64,000 bases of DNA from Aspidiotus rigidus. Lineage: Eukaryota > Arthropoda > Insecta > Hemiptera > Diaspididae. The stretch covers positions 15,288,501-15,352,500 of the forward strand of contig JAVHKY010000025.1 in the NCBI GenBank assembly GCA_035079385.1, in the 5' to 3' direction. Below are positions 35,106 through 47,158 of the stretch, piece by piece. The notes below the pieces were generated by a model. That model made no database searches. It had not been told where the DNA came from and worked only from the letters and a program-made list of their open reading frames with translations. The number at the start of each line of letters is the position of its first letter. Position 1 is the first letter of the stretch. A program made the translations under genes and the position numbers.

Positions 35106-36320
35106 CTTATGGAATATGTGGTTCAGCATTGCTTACAGAATATGTGGTTAAGCATGCTTGCCGAAAATATGGTTAAGCATGCTTGCAGAATATGTGGTTC
35201 AGCATTGCTTACAGATTATGTGGTTCAGCATTGCTTACAGAATATGTGTTTCAGCATTGCTTATGGAATATGTGGTTCAGCATTGCTTACAAAATATGTG
35301 GTTCAGGATTGCTTATGGAATATTTGGTTCAGGATTGCTCACAAAATATGTAGTTCAGCATTACTTATGGCATATGTGGTTCAGAATTGCTTACAAAATA
35401 TGAGGTTCAGCATTGCTTATGGAATATTTGGTTCAGCATTGCTCATGGAATATGTGGTTCAGAATTGCTTACAAAATATGTGGTTCAGCATTGTTTGTGG
35501 AATCTTTGGTTCAGCATTGCTTATGGAATATGTGGTTGAGAATTGCTTACAAAATATGTGGTTCAGCATTGTTTATGGAATAATTGGTTCAGCATTGCTT
35601 AAGGAATATATGGTTCAGCATTGCTTACAGAATATGTGGGGTTCACCATTGCTTACAGAATATGTGGTTCAGCATTGCTTATGGAATACTTGGTTCAGCA
35701 TTGCTTACAGAATATGTGGTTCAGCATTGCTTATAGAATATGTGTTTCAGCATTGCTTATGGAATAATTGGTTCAGCATTGCTTAAGGAATATATGGTTC
35801 AGCATTGCTTACAGAATATGTGGTTCAGCATTGCTCGTGGAATATGTGGTTCAGAATTGCTTACAAAATATATGGTTCAGCATTGTTTATGGAATCTTTG
35901 GTTCAGCATTGCTTACAGAATATGTGGTTCAGCATTGCTTATGGAATATGTGTTTCAGCATTGCTTATGGAATATATGGTTCAGCATTGCTTACAAAATA
36001 TGTGGTTCAGCATTGCTTATGGAATATTTGGTTCAGGATTGCTCATGGAATATGTGGTTTGGTATTGCTTATGGAATATTTGGTTCAGCATTGCTAACGG
36101 AGTATGTGGTTGAGAATTGCTTATGGAATATTTGGTTCAGCATTGCTCATGGAATATTTGGTTCAGCATTGCTCATGGAATATTTGGTTCAGCATTGCTT
36201 ATGGAATATATGGTTCACCATTGCTTACGGAATATGTGGTTCAGCATTGCTCATAGAATATGTGGGGTTCAGGCTTACAGAATATGTGGTTCAGCATTGC
36301 TTATGGAAAATGTAGTTCAC
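35106..36320. repeat. 26-bp minisatellite, about 46 copies
   Basis: The unit contains GGTTCAGCATTGCTTA followed by a variable CAGAATATGT, TGGAATATTT or CAAAATATGT segment. Sequence variants (TTACAG, TTATGG, TCATGG, TTACAAA) are interspersed. As 26 is not a multiple of three and the unit has no stop in any + frame, all three + frames are open for long runs. These are repeat artefacts unless expression is shown. A few units carry 1-2 base indels that shift the register. Confidence 0.95.
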
Positions 36321-39300
36321 AACATTAGTATACTGCACTCTCAGTACACAGATACTATAAAGAGCATAGAAACAGTGTTCAGTGGGGGCGTAGAAATCCT
36401 AGACCTAGTTTAAAGCTAGGTTTTGAAGCCTTTTTATTCTAGCATACTGTATAAAATTTTATCGACCTAGTATAAGCCTAGCAGTAGTATAAAGCTATAC
36501 TAGGAAGATCTGCTAAAGAGTATGCAAGGTTTATACTTGCTAGGAGTATAGACCTAGTGTGAACCTAGTTTAACTTCAGTACACTGCTCTAATATAAACG
36601 AGTGAACTCGCGAGCTCGCAGAATTTCAAATTAGGGGTCGGGGCTCTGTAAGGACATGAAACATGTCAAAAAGGAAGAAAAACGCTCCTGCATACCAAGT
36701 TGAAGATGCAAAAGAGGTCGTTGTAAAGTTCCATTGGAATAATTGACCAGTCCAGAAATCCTTGATTTTCCTGAGTTGGCGAAGGCAGATTTCAATTTTT
36801 TTCACAGGTACCTATCAATTGAGCGGAGTTATATCATACCTGGCAATGAGATTTTGGACAAAGATGAAAATGCTATAAAAGTACTATATAAGAGGTGACT
36901 GGCGTGCAGACTATATTTTTCCATTTTCTGTTCTCTCCTCAGTTTCATTTTCGGTTTATTTTTATCAAATCGCACGGCATCGATGATTTTACATGAGAAA
37001 TAATTTTATCCAGCGCACGAATTCTGAAAATCAAAAGCTTGTTCCTTTTCCCAGATTGAAAATATTGATTATGCATACATATAAAAATCCGTGGTCGCAC
37101 ATTCAAATACGCGGGTGAAAATGATTATTGTAAGATCTAAAAATGTTATCCTATATCGAAAATTTGTTCCAAAAATTCTAATAAAATTCTGTAAGATTGC
37201 TCTCCTAACATTATTAACCGTCATTCAAAAGTTGAATGGATTTCGTTCAATATAACTGAAGTTGGAGTTTTAATCGTAAAAAACTAATATTTGGCTTATA
37301 TCCCGGGAGGAAATCGTGGTGGCGACCCAATAAATGGTAGAAATGTTTTTTTTTTTTTTTTTTTTTCACACTACAAACAATTCCCTATAGCTAGTTTTGA
37401 AATCCAGCTCACGGGACAAATCACCTATCTTACCCGGCTATACTCTTTGCGGTTATTCATAGACCGAGGGGGCTCTGGTCCAATTCAGGGATACGGAAGA
37501 AAGGAGAAACGGCTCCGATCTATTGTTGAAAGACTTCTTGACGTTTCAAGTCAACAAATGTGCAGACTTGAGATAGTGAATCTTCGCCTTCGTTGTACCA
37601 GCCATATCGACACTCTAACTATGCTTTATGAATCTCCTTTGTCTTCATCATTATAGGTATATCGTGATATATTATAACAATCATTATTCGAAAGACGACA
37701 CTAATTTATGAATCGTATATTTTGAGTAGTCTCGAGTAAGCGTCTTCCTGACTGCTTTTGAATGGCATCCTTACGGCAAAGGTGGTTCGAAGTAGATTTC
37801 ATATCTACACACTCGTGCACATTGCTCATTCTCGCCGTCGTTATTATCATTGCCGCTATACGCTGTAAAGATGAAAATAAAGGCTAATAAGATACGAGAG
37901 ACATCATCGAGGTGAAAGAAATAAGGCGCGTTTTGTCGTTCATCCATTTAAACGTACGCGATAAGCGAACATGGCATCATAAACAAACGAGACACGAATT
38001 TAAAGGTTAGACTGGTCGTAATACTTGGAGTCGCTCGGTTCCGCACTTCCACATTTATGATTTATCGTAAGTCGAGAATATTATAAGAATTTCGCGTCGA
38101 GTCGGATATTCCCAGCGAGAAATTTCTCGTCAGTTTCGCCTTCGTATGGTAAAACGACGTGACGGAATTCTACTATTTTGTAGAATACTAGTGTTTAGGT
38201 GTATATCGTTTATATGTTTCCTTCCATCTGAATGAATTTCAGCCTACATTTTTGCGTTCGTGTTTACTACCCTGTCAAATTATAATTTTCTACAAAATTT
38301 TTACTCTGTTTTAACTCTAGACGGGGAAAAATTATCACCGAGAATACCGTGGAGGTTTTTATAACCTATAAAATGGATTCTTACTATACGCTTATAAATT
38401 AACGCGTTCGAAAGAATTTGCGAATCTTTTTTTCCCGTGGTTTTCACCGGAAATTAGTCATCTTTTGAATCATTATTTTTCTTTTTTAGCGCAGTTTTCA
38501 CTTCGATGATGAAATTTGGAAAATTTCAATTTCTATTCGCTCTTAAAATGTAATGTTCTTTGTATAAGATATTTACGGAGTCGAGTACGCGGAATAAATT
38601 GCGAAGACAATTTCTTCGCTCTTAATATTCACGCATTTTTGTTTTATTCTCGAACAAAGGTACGTCATTTACGTTTGAAAATTGGAAGTACGAAAGCATT
38701 ACGAAATCATCCACCCAAACCTAGAAGCCTATTCCGCTTATATTCCTTAGAGTATTGTCTTGAAATTCGGAAAAAAGTTTCAGTTTTTCTTACCTGCAGT
38801 GAAGAAGTCTTGTGCGAAAATTTCGACTTCTTTCATGAAAATAACTTGTATTCTTGGGCGAGAGAAATGAAAACGTGGTGGTATTTGTAGGCGTATCACG
38901 GAAAATTTAACCTGAGAAAAACTTTCTCTCGAAATTTTTCACTCTGCGCTATCGAGGTGTCAATGGAGGATGAAAATCGTGACGGATTTCTAAAAGCCAA
39001 AATACGAGGTATTCTTGAATAAGTAATACGTTCACCAGTCTCGAGTAAATTATTTTACCTTTTTCGGAGTGCCCGGAGGATGTGAGTTGAAGATGTACCC
39101 TTTTCTGCGGGACAGAAAGCAAAATCTTCCTACAGTCTCTCTTTCCACACGTTATCTTTTCTTGGGAGTACATTCACTCAAGAATAATCTTCTTTTTCAC
39201 GTCCCTCTGGATTGAAACATCATCGAACCCTAATTGATCTTATTTTCCTACATTTTCTAAATGCTGCAACTCAGAATGATATTCCGTGAGAAACTATATT

Positions 39301-39879
39301 AAATTGCCATCCTGCCGAAAGACTAGATTTTCTCTGTAGTCTTCATATTTTCTTGAGCTTATCCCATGCCTTTGATTAAATGGAGGAGCTCAAGAGTTCA
39401 TCGGACTTCAATGACGGCTTACAGCTTGGAAATTGGCTTTACGTTGCTTTCCTTTTCATTTTCTCACTTCCCACTTTCTCGTATACAGAAGTCGAAAATT
39501 TGAATTTCTCCAATTGATTCCCCTCACCCTCCCCGCATACGTATAGCTGGATGATGGCTGAATTATTTTTACGCTCACTCCTTTCCCTCTCATTTATACG
39601 CATATCGCTCAAAGATCGAAAATTTTCATCGTTTTTCAATAACTAGACCACGTTCATTATGCTCATTGCTCAAGGAAGAGGATTCAAACAAGTTTCCACC
39701 ATTGAATTGAAAAAAAAAAACGAAGGAATAGAATCTTGACTCTTCATAAGAGCAAAATTTTGAAACTTGATCTTTGAAAGTCCGAAAACTTGGCAATGGA
39801 ACCACAAATAGTACCGAAGCTAAGATGTCTGCTGGCACAGTGGGAAGAAGTGTAGCATAAGAAGCTCTCTAAGGATCTG

Positions 39880-40936
39880 TATTTGGCCCCATCTTTAATG
39901 GCCTGCCATCTATGCTACGCGGACGACACACTGGTGGTTGACTCGGCCGACACTATTGCCGAAGTGGAGATCGAGGTGAACCAGGCCCTAGATGCTGTGA
40001 CCTGCTGGATTGAGTCGGCCGAATTAAGCTTGGTAGTTGACAAGACGGAGGCCATCGTTTTCCCGACCCATCGAAAGTTTAATCCACCCAACTTTCGCCT
40101 GCAAGATGTGGACGTCATTACTAAGAAGACACTGAAGTACCTGGAGCTCTGGTTTGACAACAAGATCAACTTCCGTCACCATTTTGAGAAAGTGGCAGAG
40201 CTCTCTTGCAGGTCCCAGAGGACCAAGAGAAGGTATAGAAAGACTCTATATGAGCGTGGCAATGTCAATCCTCCTTTATGGAGCCCCAGTGTGGGCCGAC
40301 CCCACAAAGATTGTGTACAGAAGAACTAAAATGGAATGAGTCTAATGAAGAGCTGTGCTTAGGAGTGTTAGTGCTTAACTGTGTCGACGGACGCGCTTTG
40401 CGTGTTAGCACGGACACCGCGAATTGATCTGCTGGCGGAAAAGCGAGCAGTGTTTTTTGAGGCAAAGAACAAGACAAGGATTATCCGGCAAGCCTTGCGG
40501 GCCAAGCAGGAGGCCAGGCGCTCCTTGCTTGCCGAGTGTAAAGAGCGACTCGCCCAGACAGAATAGGGCGATTGGACTCGCGTGTTAATAGTGATCTTGA
40601 CGAGTGGATGGACAGAGACCATCCATGCCTAGCTGAACTTCCATCCTACACAAATGATGAGCGGCCATGGGTGTTTCAACAAGTATTTGCACAAAATGGG
40701 GAAAGTTGAACAACAGTTGTGTTCACACCGGATCAGGAGCGGGATTCATTGTCTAGTGTGACGCGTGGATACGTGAGCGGGGTGAGCTGAAACGGTCTTT
40801 CCTATAGATTGGGGAAGACGAAGATATCACCCCAAGTAATCTGCTTAGAACAATGTGAGGACGGAATCATGTATCTACATTTGCCACTAAGGTAATGAAG
40901 AAGAAAATGAACGCGGAATGGGAGCGGCAGATGTAG
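39880..40936 (+). mobile_element. R1-like non-LTR retrotransposon fragment, reverse transcriptase to ORF2 C-terminus
   Basis: The frame 39883-40329 opens in motif C (CYADDTLVVDSADT, catalytic YADD), followed by LVVDKTEAIVF and KTLKYLELWFDNKINFRHHF. Then frameshifted pieces give LYMSVAMSILLYGAPVWAD (about 40245-40300), VSTDALCVLARTPRIDLLAEKRAV (about 40380-40450), HGCFNKYLHKMGKVE (about 40665-40710), and a tail FATKVMKKKMNAEWERQM ending at a TAG at 40934-40936. This is the C-terminal layout of R1-clade LINE proteins, which are arthropod elements. It is 5'-truncated and disrupted, inside the PDZ intron, far from any rDNA. Confidence 0.8.
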
Positions 40937-43900
40937 AGCCACGTTGTGGCCTCTCATGCCTATGTGTACCATTCCCCATGCTACTGCTGCTGCATCTTTC
41001 ATAGCCCCACCATACACGGGGCGCTCAGGAGGGAGAGCCAATAAAGTAAAAAAAACGAAGAAGAAAAAACATACAAAAGAAGAAGAGGTGAAGGAGGAGG
41101 AGGAACTCCAGAGAAGCTAGTCGTGAAGCATTGCTGGTGAGCTCCCAGTGGTGACTGAAAGCTCTGGTGGAGGAGTAGATCCGCGTGCGTTCATGGTACA
41201 GGACTACCTGAATTTCAGGTTTATTACTGATCACTCCCTAGGCCAGTAGGGTAGACCCCTTTAGTGGCTCCACTGACGGACATTGCACAGTGTGCGGAAC
41301 TCAAGGAGAAGTGAAGCCAGACCAATTCGAGCCCTCTGGACTATCGAGACTATGCACTAAAGGGCGGATACCTCTGCCAGGGGTGCGGTTCTTGAGGGAT
41401 CACCATACGCCTTTTCAAAGGTGATCAGTCACATAAGATATGTATCGAACAAAAAAGAGAGAATACAGAAAGAAAGCGTCTACATCCGATTGACCTTGAC
41501 CGGGTTTGAGGATGAATATTTTTTGGCCTGAAGATAGATGAATCGCATAATACAGATTTATCCCTATTGATGACGACAGCGATTCCCACAGAAATTTTAT
41601 TGGTTGAAATTCTCTAGGGGTTTCAGCAAAGTTAGACTCTCCCCCCGTTCCATTGCCCCTTTGATGAAGGACTTGAAAAAATTTCAAGTCCGAATTGTCT
41701 AGGAATTAGCACAATTTTTCAATTGAATTCCTCATACAAGGGACTTGAAACAAATTACAAAGCTCAGGGGGTGACATCATCAAGCAACTTGGGAGAAATT
41801 TTGGGCTCAAATCCTCATAAACGAAGCTCGTGAGGAAACTTTGAGTTTGCGAGCTACAAAGAAGAAAAAGCCGTCGTTTTTTCCTCATCTAGATGACCTT
41901 GACCTAATTAAAAGCTTGGAAAAATTTCAAATCATCGTCTAGGGCAACTGCGGGCCACATTCTCGAAAATGATCAACTCTTTCTGATCCTACCGGGCGGA
42001 CAATATTATGATTTTAGTAATTTCGTTAGTATCAAAAATGTTGTTCTTTTTTCACTTTTTTGCGTCTGTTATCGCAGGCCACTAATTGTCCACGCCTGGC
42101 ATGTAAAACAACTGCTTAAAAACCTCGACTCGGAAGTGTGAAAGGGGGAGGCCGCGAAGTAAACGAAGGTACCTGGAGAAATCTTGACCCAAAAGCAGAA
42201 AGGTAGTCGACTGACCTATCTCGGAGAATTAAAATTCTCCAGTCACGAACACGGGACCAAAATACTACATCCCTCTCCCTCCCGGTTAAAAACGGTGTCT
42301 CTAAATGAGAAGACGTTTTTAGTGATCTCTTCTTATTAGTAGTCATTAAAGAAGGCACAAATTCTGTCAAATTTTAATTTTCCCGACGCCTCTTTACCGA
42401 CGATTATCACATCGCAACCGCCGGGTCAATCCAAACTCTCGATGTCATTACCTCTTGGATAACAAAAAATGGCTTCCGATTCTCTACACCTCGAACCTAT
42501 AGGGAACCCTACCCTCACAATTCCAACTAGACATCCACAAAACTTCCCTACTCGTGATTTGGATGAGAATTTTGTACTGGAAAATTTTTGAATCCCCAGA
42601 AACGACGACGACTATAAGCGTACATGATGACGACCAGAAACTTACTTTGGCCCTTCAAATCAAAATTCTTAAAGCGCGCTCTTAACAGCTTGAAGAAGCT
42701 GTCTCATCCCTCCAATGGGTGCTACAAATATAGGAAACTTGAAGCGGCTTGTCTAGCAAATCTTTCTGGGGGTTCAACAATTTTCCAGGACAAAATCCTC
42801 ATCAACCAAAGGTAGGAAAAAAAAACTACCACTTAGTTGCAGCCTAGGAAGCGCTAGTGGCTCTAATCGAAAGCTGTAGTCCGGAGGCCCATGAAGCATG
42901 TCTATCGAAGGTACGCTCGTTGCTACAGTAAAGAAAGCACATTGACTCGACAGTTTCACGCAATAAAAAGTACTAGACCCTATTTAAACATCCCCCCTCA
43001 GAATGGCTCTGGGAGCATATCGAACACGCTCCAAACTTAGCTTATGTACGGAGATCTCAGAGCTAGCCCTTGACTCATACTCACCTCTAACTTTCTTTTC
43101 AATGTTTCACAACACCCCGACCTATTCATATAACGATCCCATACGTTCTCAATGAATCCTCTTCCTTTGTCCCATCCCTGGAATCACTCTTCACCCCGCT
43201 TTCAAACAATTTTTCCTCCTCCAGTCATAGAACATGGCTAACATGGCTTCCATTTGTGCAGCTGAACTGATAGCTGTATTTGTTTGTTCATCTCATTTCT
43301 TGCAACTCCCCCAAAACAGTAAATTCCTCCTCCTCCTGTTGAATTTATTTTCTTCACTCCCTAAATCCCTAGAACACAGATTTCTCGTATAAAAAATTCA
43401 TTTCACGCTGTCAACCCTAACCTCAATACCGTAAACTCTCACATCTTATTCTTATGAATCCTAAGCCATGTTGCTTTCTCAGAACACGATGCAGTCGATC
43501 AAGCGCGCGGCAAGAAAATTCTTAGTACAAGAGATAGGTACTGGATATTGCCATTTCGTACAGGATTTTGTTTATTTTGGGAAGTAAAATTTATCATACA
43601 CTTTGTATACGTAATAAATCATTCTCTCGAAAAATAAACTTCAATTATACCGTGGTTTTGTTCCTGAGAAGGATACTAAATTATGCTTAGACTCTCGCGG
43701 GTATCGGTAAAACCATTTTGCTCGTCTAATCTCCGTTCTGACATTTCGATTATCAGAAAGTGTAGCGTGAGAATTTATATTCATACTATTTGTACGTTGT
43801 AGTCGCGATACTCGGTTTGGAGTCGATCTATATTTTTTCTTTACTTAAGCTGCAAAACCTAGTATTACGACTGTTCGATACTTTATTTACTTTATATCAC

Positions 43901-44560
43901 ACTGCTTGGAATTTATGTCAATGTTATTATGACGGCTCTATATTATTTCTACTGTAGGTATGTCTAAACAGTAAGGTACAGCTACTGTGCTCGTACTACA
44001 CATATGTCGTTTTGAATATTTTATTTTCTACCAACTAACTTTTAGAAAAGAGAACGCACCGGATATATTGGTTTAATTTCAAACAAAATATTAGAGTATC
44101 TTATCATGCGATTCTTCTTTACCTTTTTTAGTTCTTCAGATCACCATTTTCTAATAAATTATGTATAATGATGTGAAAGCTAATTTTGCTGACGAAATAT
44201 TCATGGCCATACATTTGACCAAAGAAATTCTATTCGAGGTTTGTTAAAATGCTTTCATTATCAATTCATAGATTTTAAACAACCATAAGGCCAGTCGAAT
44301 TGCTGGCCACATTTCTATGATACCGTTGATGGGGAGAAGTAAGGGTGTATACCCCTCTAAAAACCGCGACTTTTTTGTCCCAGAGGAGCAAGGAAAAATG
44401 ACATCCCCCAAAAGGGTACCCAAACTTTGAGACGTCATCATTTGTCCCTTAGACGAGTTAAAACTTCTGCAATTGACTGTGCATATAAGTTCGACATACA
44501 AAATAATAAAGTTGCAATATCTCTGAGCAATATTTTGATGGAAATTTTGTGTTTTTTCAG
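40937..44560. other. Intron sequence with possible R1 3' UTR, otherwise unassigned
   Basis: The first ~120 bp (to the AATAAAG at about 41040) may be the R1-like 3' untranslated region. The remainder has no supportable gene or repeat. Confidence 0.4.
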
Positions 44561-44697
44561 CGGACAATGTCGGCATTTACATATCCAGGATAGAAGAAGG
44601 AAGTGTTGCCGAGAAATCTGGCCTAAGACCCGGCGACTCAATTTTAGAAGTGAACGGTATTCCATTTACTAATATATCGCACGAAGAAGCCTTAAAG
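44561..44697 (+). CDS. PDZ-domain protein, second coding exon
   Basis: The exon is bounded by TTTTTTCAG and GTAAGC. Its first two bases complete the codon left open at 32865, and its 137 bases then read 45 codons ending in phase 0. It encodes NVGIYISRIEEGSVAEKSGL, RPGDSILEVNGIPF and TNISHEEALK. This is the core of a PDZ domain: the beta-2/3 strand, the GDxILxVNG signature and the alpha-2 helix start His-Glu-Glu-Ala. With the HGFGI loop of the upstream exon this makes about 70 residues of one domain. The last strand must lie in a further exon, which I could not find in the window. Confidence 0.85.
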
Positions 44698-45289
44698 GTA
44701 AGCAATAAAGAGTTAGATGTGAAATAATGTTATACTGTTCATCTCTAGTCATTGGAAATACTGTCTGTCAATTTTGTGACAGGATATCCTCCATTCATTC
44801 GGAGGGACTCAGGAATCCCTACATACCTACTATCACTCTTGTTGGGGTACATCCTCAGGAAATTTCACGCTCGTGCTCATTTTGACAATTTTAATCAAGC
44901 TTCATGCTCGGAACCCTCGTACAGATGTTCTGAATTTATATCGAAGAGAGACTTGGAAAATTATGAGCTTGGATTGTGACATCATCAGGTGACATTTGTC
45001 GAGAAGATTTGCCTGAACTCTTCCAATCCTTCGTCTGTGACAGGAGTTTAATGGTCAGAATGCAAGACCAATGCTCTTCCTACCAACCCGGCTAAAACGT
45101 TGTCCTCGAAGGAGAAGTATGGAGTGCTCGAGTGTTCCTTCCTTCCTAATCGCTATAAAATGACCTAAAGAACAGTAGCAGCTATCCGCCCACCAAACGT
45201 CTCTTTATGGATGAGTTTTGTGTCTCCCTACTGACTCTTAACTTACGGAGGAAGACAACCCTCCTTCCTCCCCCCCCCCCAAAAAAAAA

Positions 45290-47158
45290 GAAACGACGGC
45301 TTCCTTAACGAAGTTAAACGAGGAACGCAGGGAACCTGTTTTATGAGTCAAATAGGATTTGGTATTGAAAATTCAAGGAAGCCTAGACCTAGATAAAGCT
45401 AGTATAAAGAAGGCCTAGACGTAAAATAAGCCTAGTATAATGTAGTTTGAAAGTCCAAGTTTTTCTCAAATCTCGAGCTATTTATGATAGGAGGGAGACT
45501 TGGGAAAATTTGTCCCCTATCATATATTGCTCGAGAGTCAAAAGTTTTCCAAGTCCCTCTTCTATCATATATAGCTTCAGCTTCGAAATTTTAACAGGGA
45601 ACCTGTTTTATGGGGGGCTATTTGAGAAATCTGCCGTCCGCCGTCCGCCGTGCGCCGTCCAGCGAAAAACTTGGAAAAATTTCGACCCTCGAGCCATATG
45701 TGATAGGAGAGGGACTTGGAAAAATTTCGACTCTCGAGCTATATATGATAGGAGGGGGACTTAGAAAAATTTCGACTCTCGAGCCATATATGATAGGAGA
45801 GGGACTTAGAAAAATTTCGACTCTCGAGCTATATATGATAGGAGAGGGACTTAGAAAAATTTCGACTCTCGAGCTATATATGATAGAAGGGGGACTTAGA
45901 AAAATATCGACTCTCAAGCCATATATGATAGGAGGGGGACTTAGAAAAATTTCGACTCTCGAGCTATAGATGATAGGAGGGGGACTTAGAAAAATTTCGA
46001 CTCTCGAGCCATATATGATAGGAGAGGGACTTAGAAAAATTTCGACTCTCGAGCTATATATGATAGAAGGGGGACTTAGAAAAAATTTCGAATCTCGAGC
46101 TATAGATGATAGGAGGGGAACTTAGAAAAATTTCGACTCTCGAGCTATATATGATAGGAGAGGGACTTAGAAAAATTTCGACTCTCGAGCTATATATGAT
46201 AGAAGGGGGACTTAGAAAAATATCGACTCTCAAGCCATATATGATAGGAGGGGGACTTAGAAAAATTTCGACTCTCGAGCTATAGATGATAGGAGGGGGA
46301 CTTAGAAAAATTTCGACTCTCGAGCCATATATGATAGGAGAGGGACTTAGAAAAATTTCGACTCTCGAGCTATATATGATAGAAGGGGGACTTAGAAAAA
46401 ATTTCGAATCTCGAGCTATAGATGATAGGAGAAGGACTAAGAAAAATTTCGACTCTCGAGCTATATATGATAGGAGAGGGACTTAGAAAAATTTCGACTG
46501 TCGAGCTATATATGATCTAGGCTTCCTTGAATTTTCAATACCAAATCTCATTCGAATCATAAAACAGGTTCCCTGCGTTCCGCGTTTAACTTCGTTAAGG
46601 AAGCCGTCATTTTTTCTAAGTCCCTCTCCTATCATATATAGCTCGAGAGTCGAAATTTTTCTTAGTCCTTCTCCTATCATATATGGCTCGAGGGTCGAAA
46701 TTTTAACAGGGAACCTGTTTTATGGGGGGCTATTTGAGAAATCTGGCGTGCGCCGTCCGCCGTGCCCCGTGCGTCGTCCAGCGAAAAACTTGGAAAAATT
46801 TCGACTCTCGAGCCTTATATGATAGGGAAGGGGACTTGGAAAAATGTCGACTCTCGAGCTATATATGATAAGAGGGGGCTTATAGTAGGTCTAGGCCTTC
46901 TTTATACTAGCTTTATCTAGGTCTAGGCTTCCTTGAATTTTCAATACCAAATCCCATTTGACTCATAAAATAGGTTCCCTGCGTTCCTCGTTTAACTTCG
47001 TCAAGGAAGCCGTTGTTTTTCCAAGTCCTCCTCCTATCATATATGGCTCGAGAGTCGAAATTTTTCCAAGTTTTTTGCTGGACGGCGGACGGCGCACGGT
47101 GCGCTGCAGATTTCTCAAAAAGTCCCCCATAAAACAGGTTCCCTATTAATAAAATTAT
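45290..47158. repeat. Mosaic repeat, cluster 4 (largest), with 45-bp satellite
   Basis: The order is block B (45291-45460), a few 45-bp units, block A (45589-45675), a long 45-bp array (about 45676-46510), inverted block B (46515-46612), more units, block A (46700-46800), units, inverted block B (46930-47020), and inverted block A (about 47068-47158). Outermost B copies are in opposite orientation. The 45-bp unit holds GACTCTCGAGC, TATATATGATAGGAGGGGGA and CTTAGAAAAATTTC. It is a multiple of three, hence the spurious 15-residue periodic open frames. Confidence 0.85.
45826..46440. repeat. Higher-order repeat: two copies of a 7-unit block (~316 bp)
   Basis: Distinctive unit variants recur in the same order 316 bp apart. 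For example, ATATCGACTCTCAAGCC occurs near 45903 and 46219, and the one-base-longer AAAAAATTTCGAATC unit near 46080 and 46396. Hence seven ~45-bp units were duplicated as a block. Confidence 0.75.

Noticed and set aside
35106..36320. Regular 26-bp repeats as a possible CRISPR array or repeat-protein gene
   Set aside because: Units are head to tail without unique spacers, the genome is eukaryotic, and the protein frames exist in all three registers only because the unit lacks stops.
37291..37656. 121-codon open frame in the PDZ intron
   Set aside because: It crosses a poly(T) run coding for Phe, has no recognisable domain and no splice context.
45045..45105. tRNA-like segment on the minus strand (GTAGGAAGAGCATTGGTC)
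   Set aside because: A D-arm-like and an anticodon-stem-like piece can be seen, but the loop has the wrong size and no acceptor stem or T-arm was found. At most it is a decayed SINE head.
45447..46486. Periodic 15-residue open frames (ISTLELYMIG type) on both strands
   Set aside because: Produced by the 45-bp satellite, whose length is a multiple of three. There is no start context or domain.
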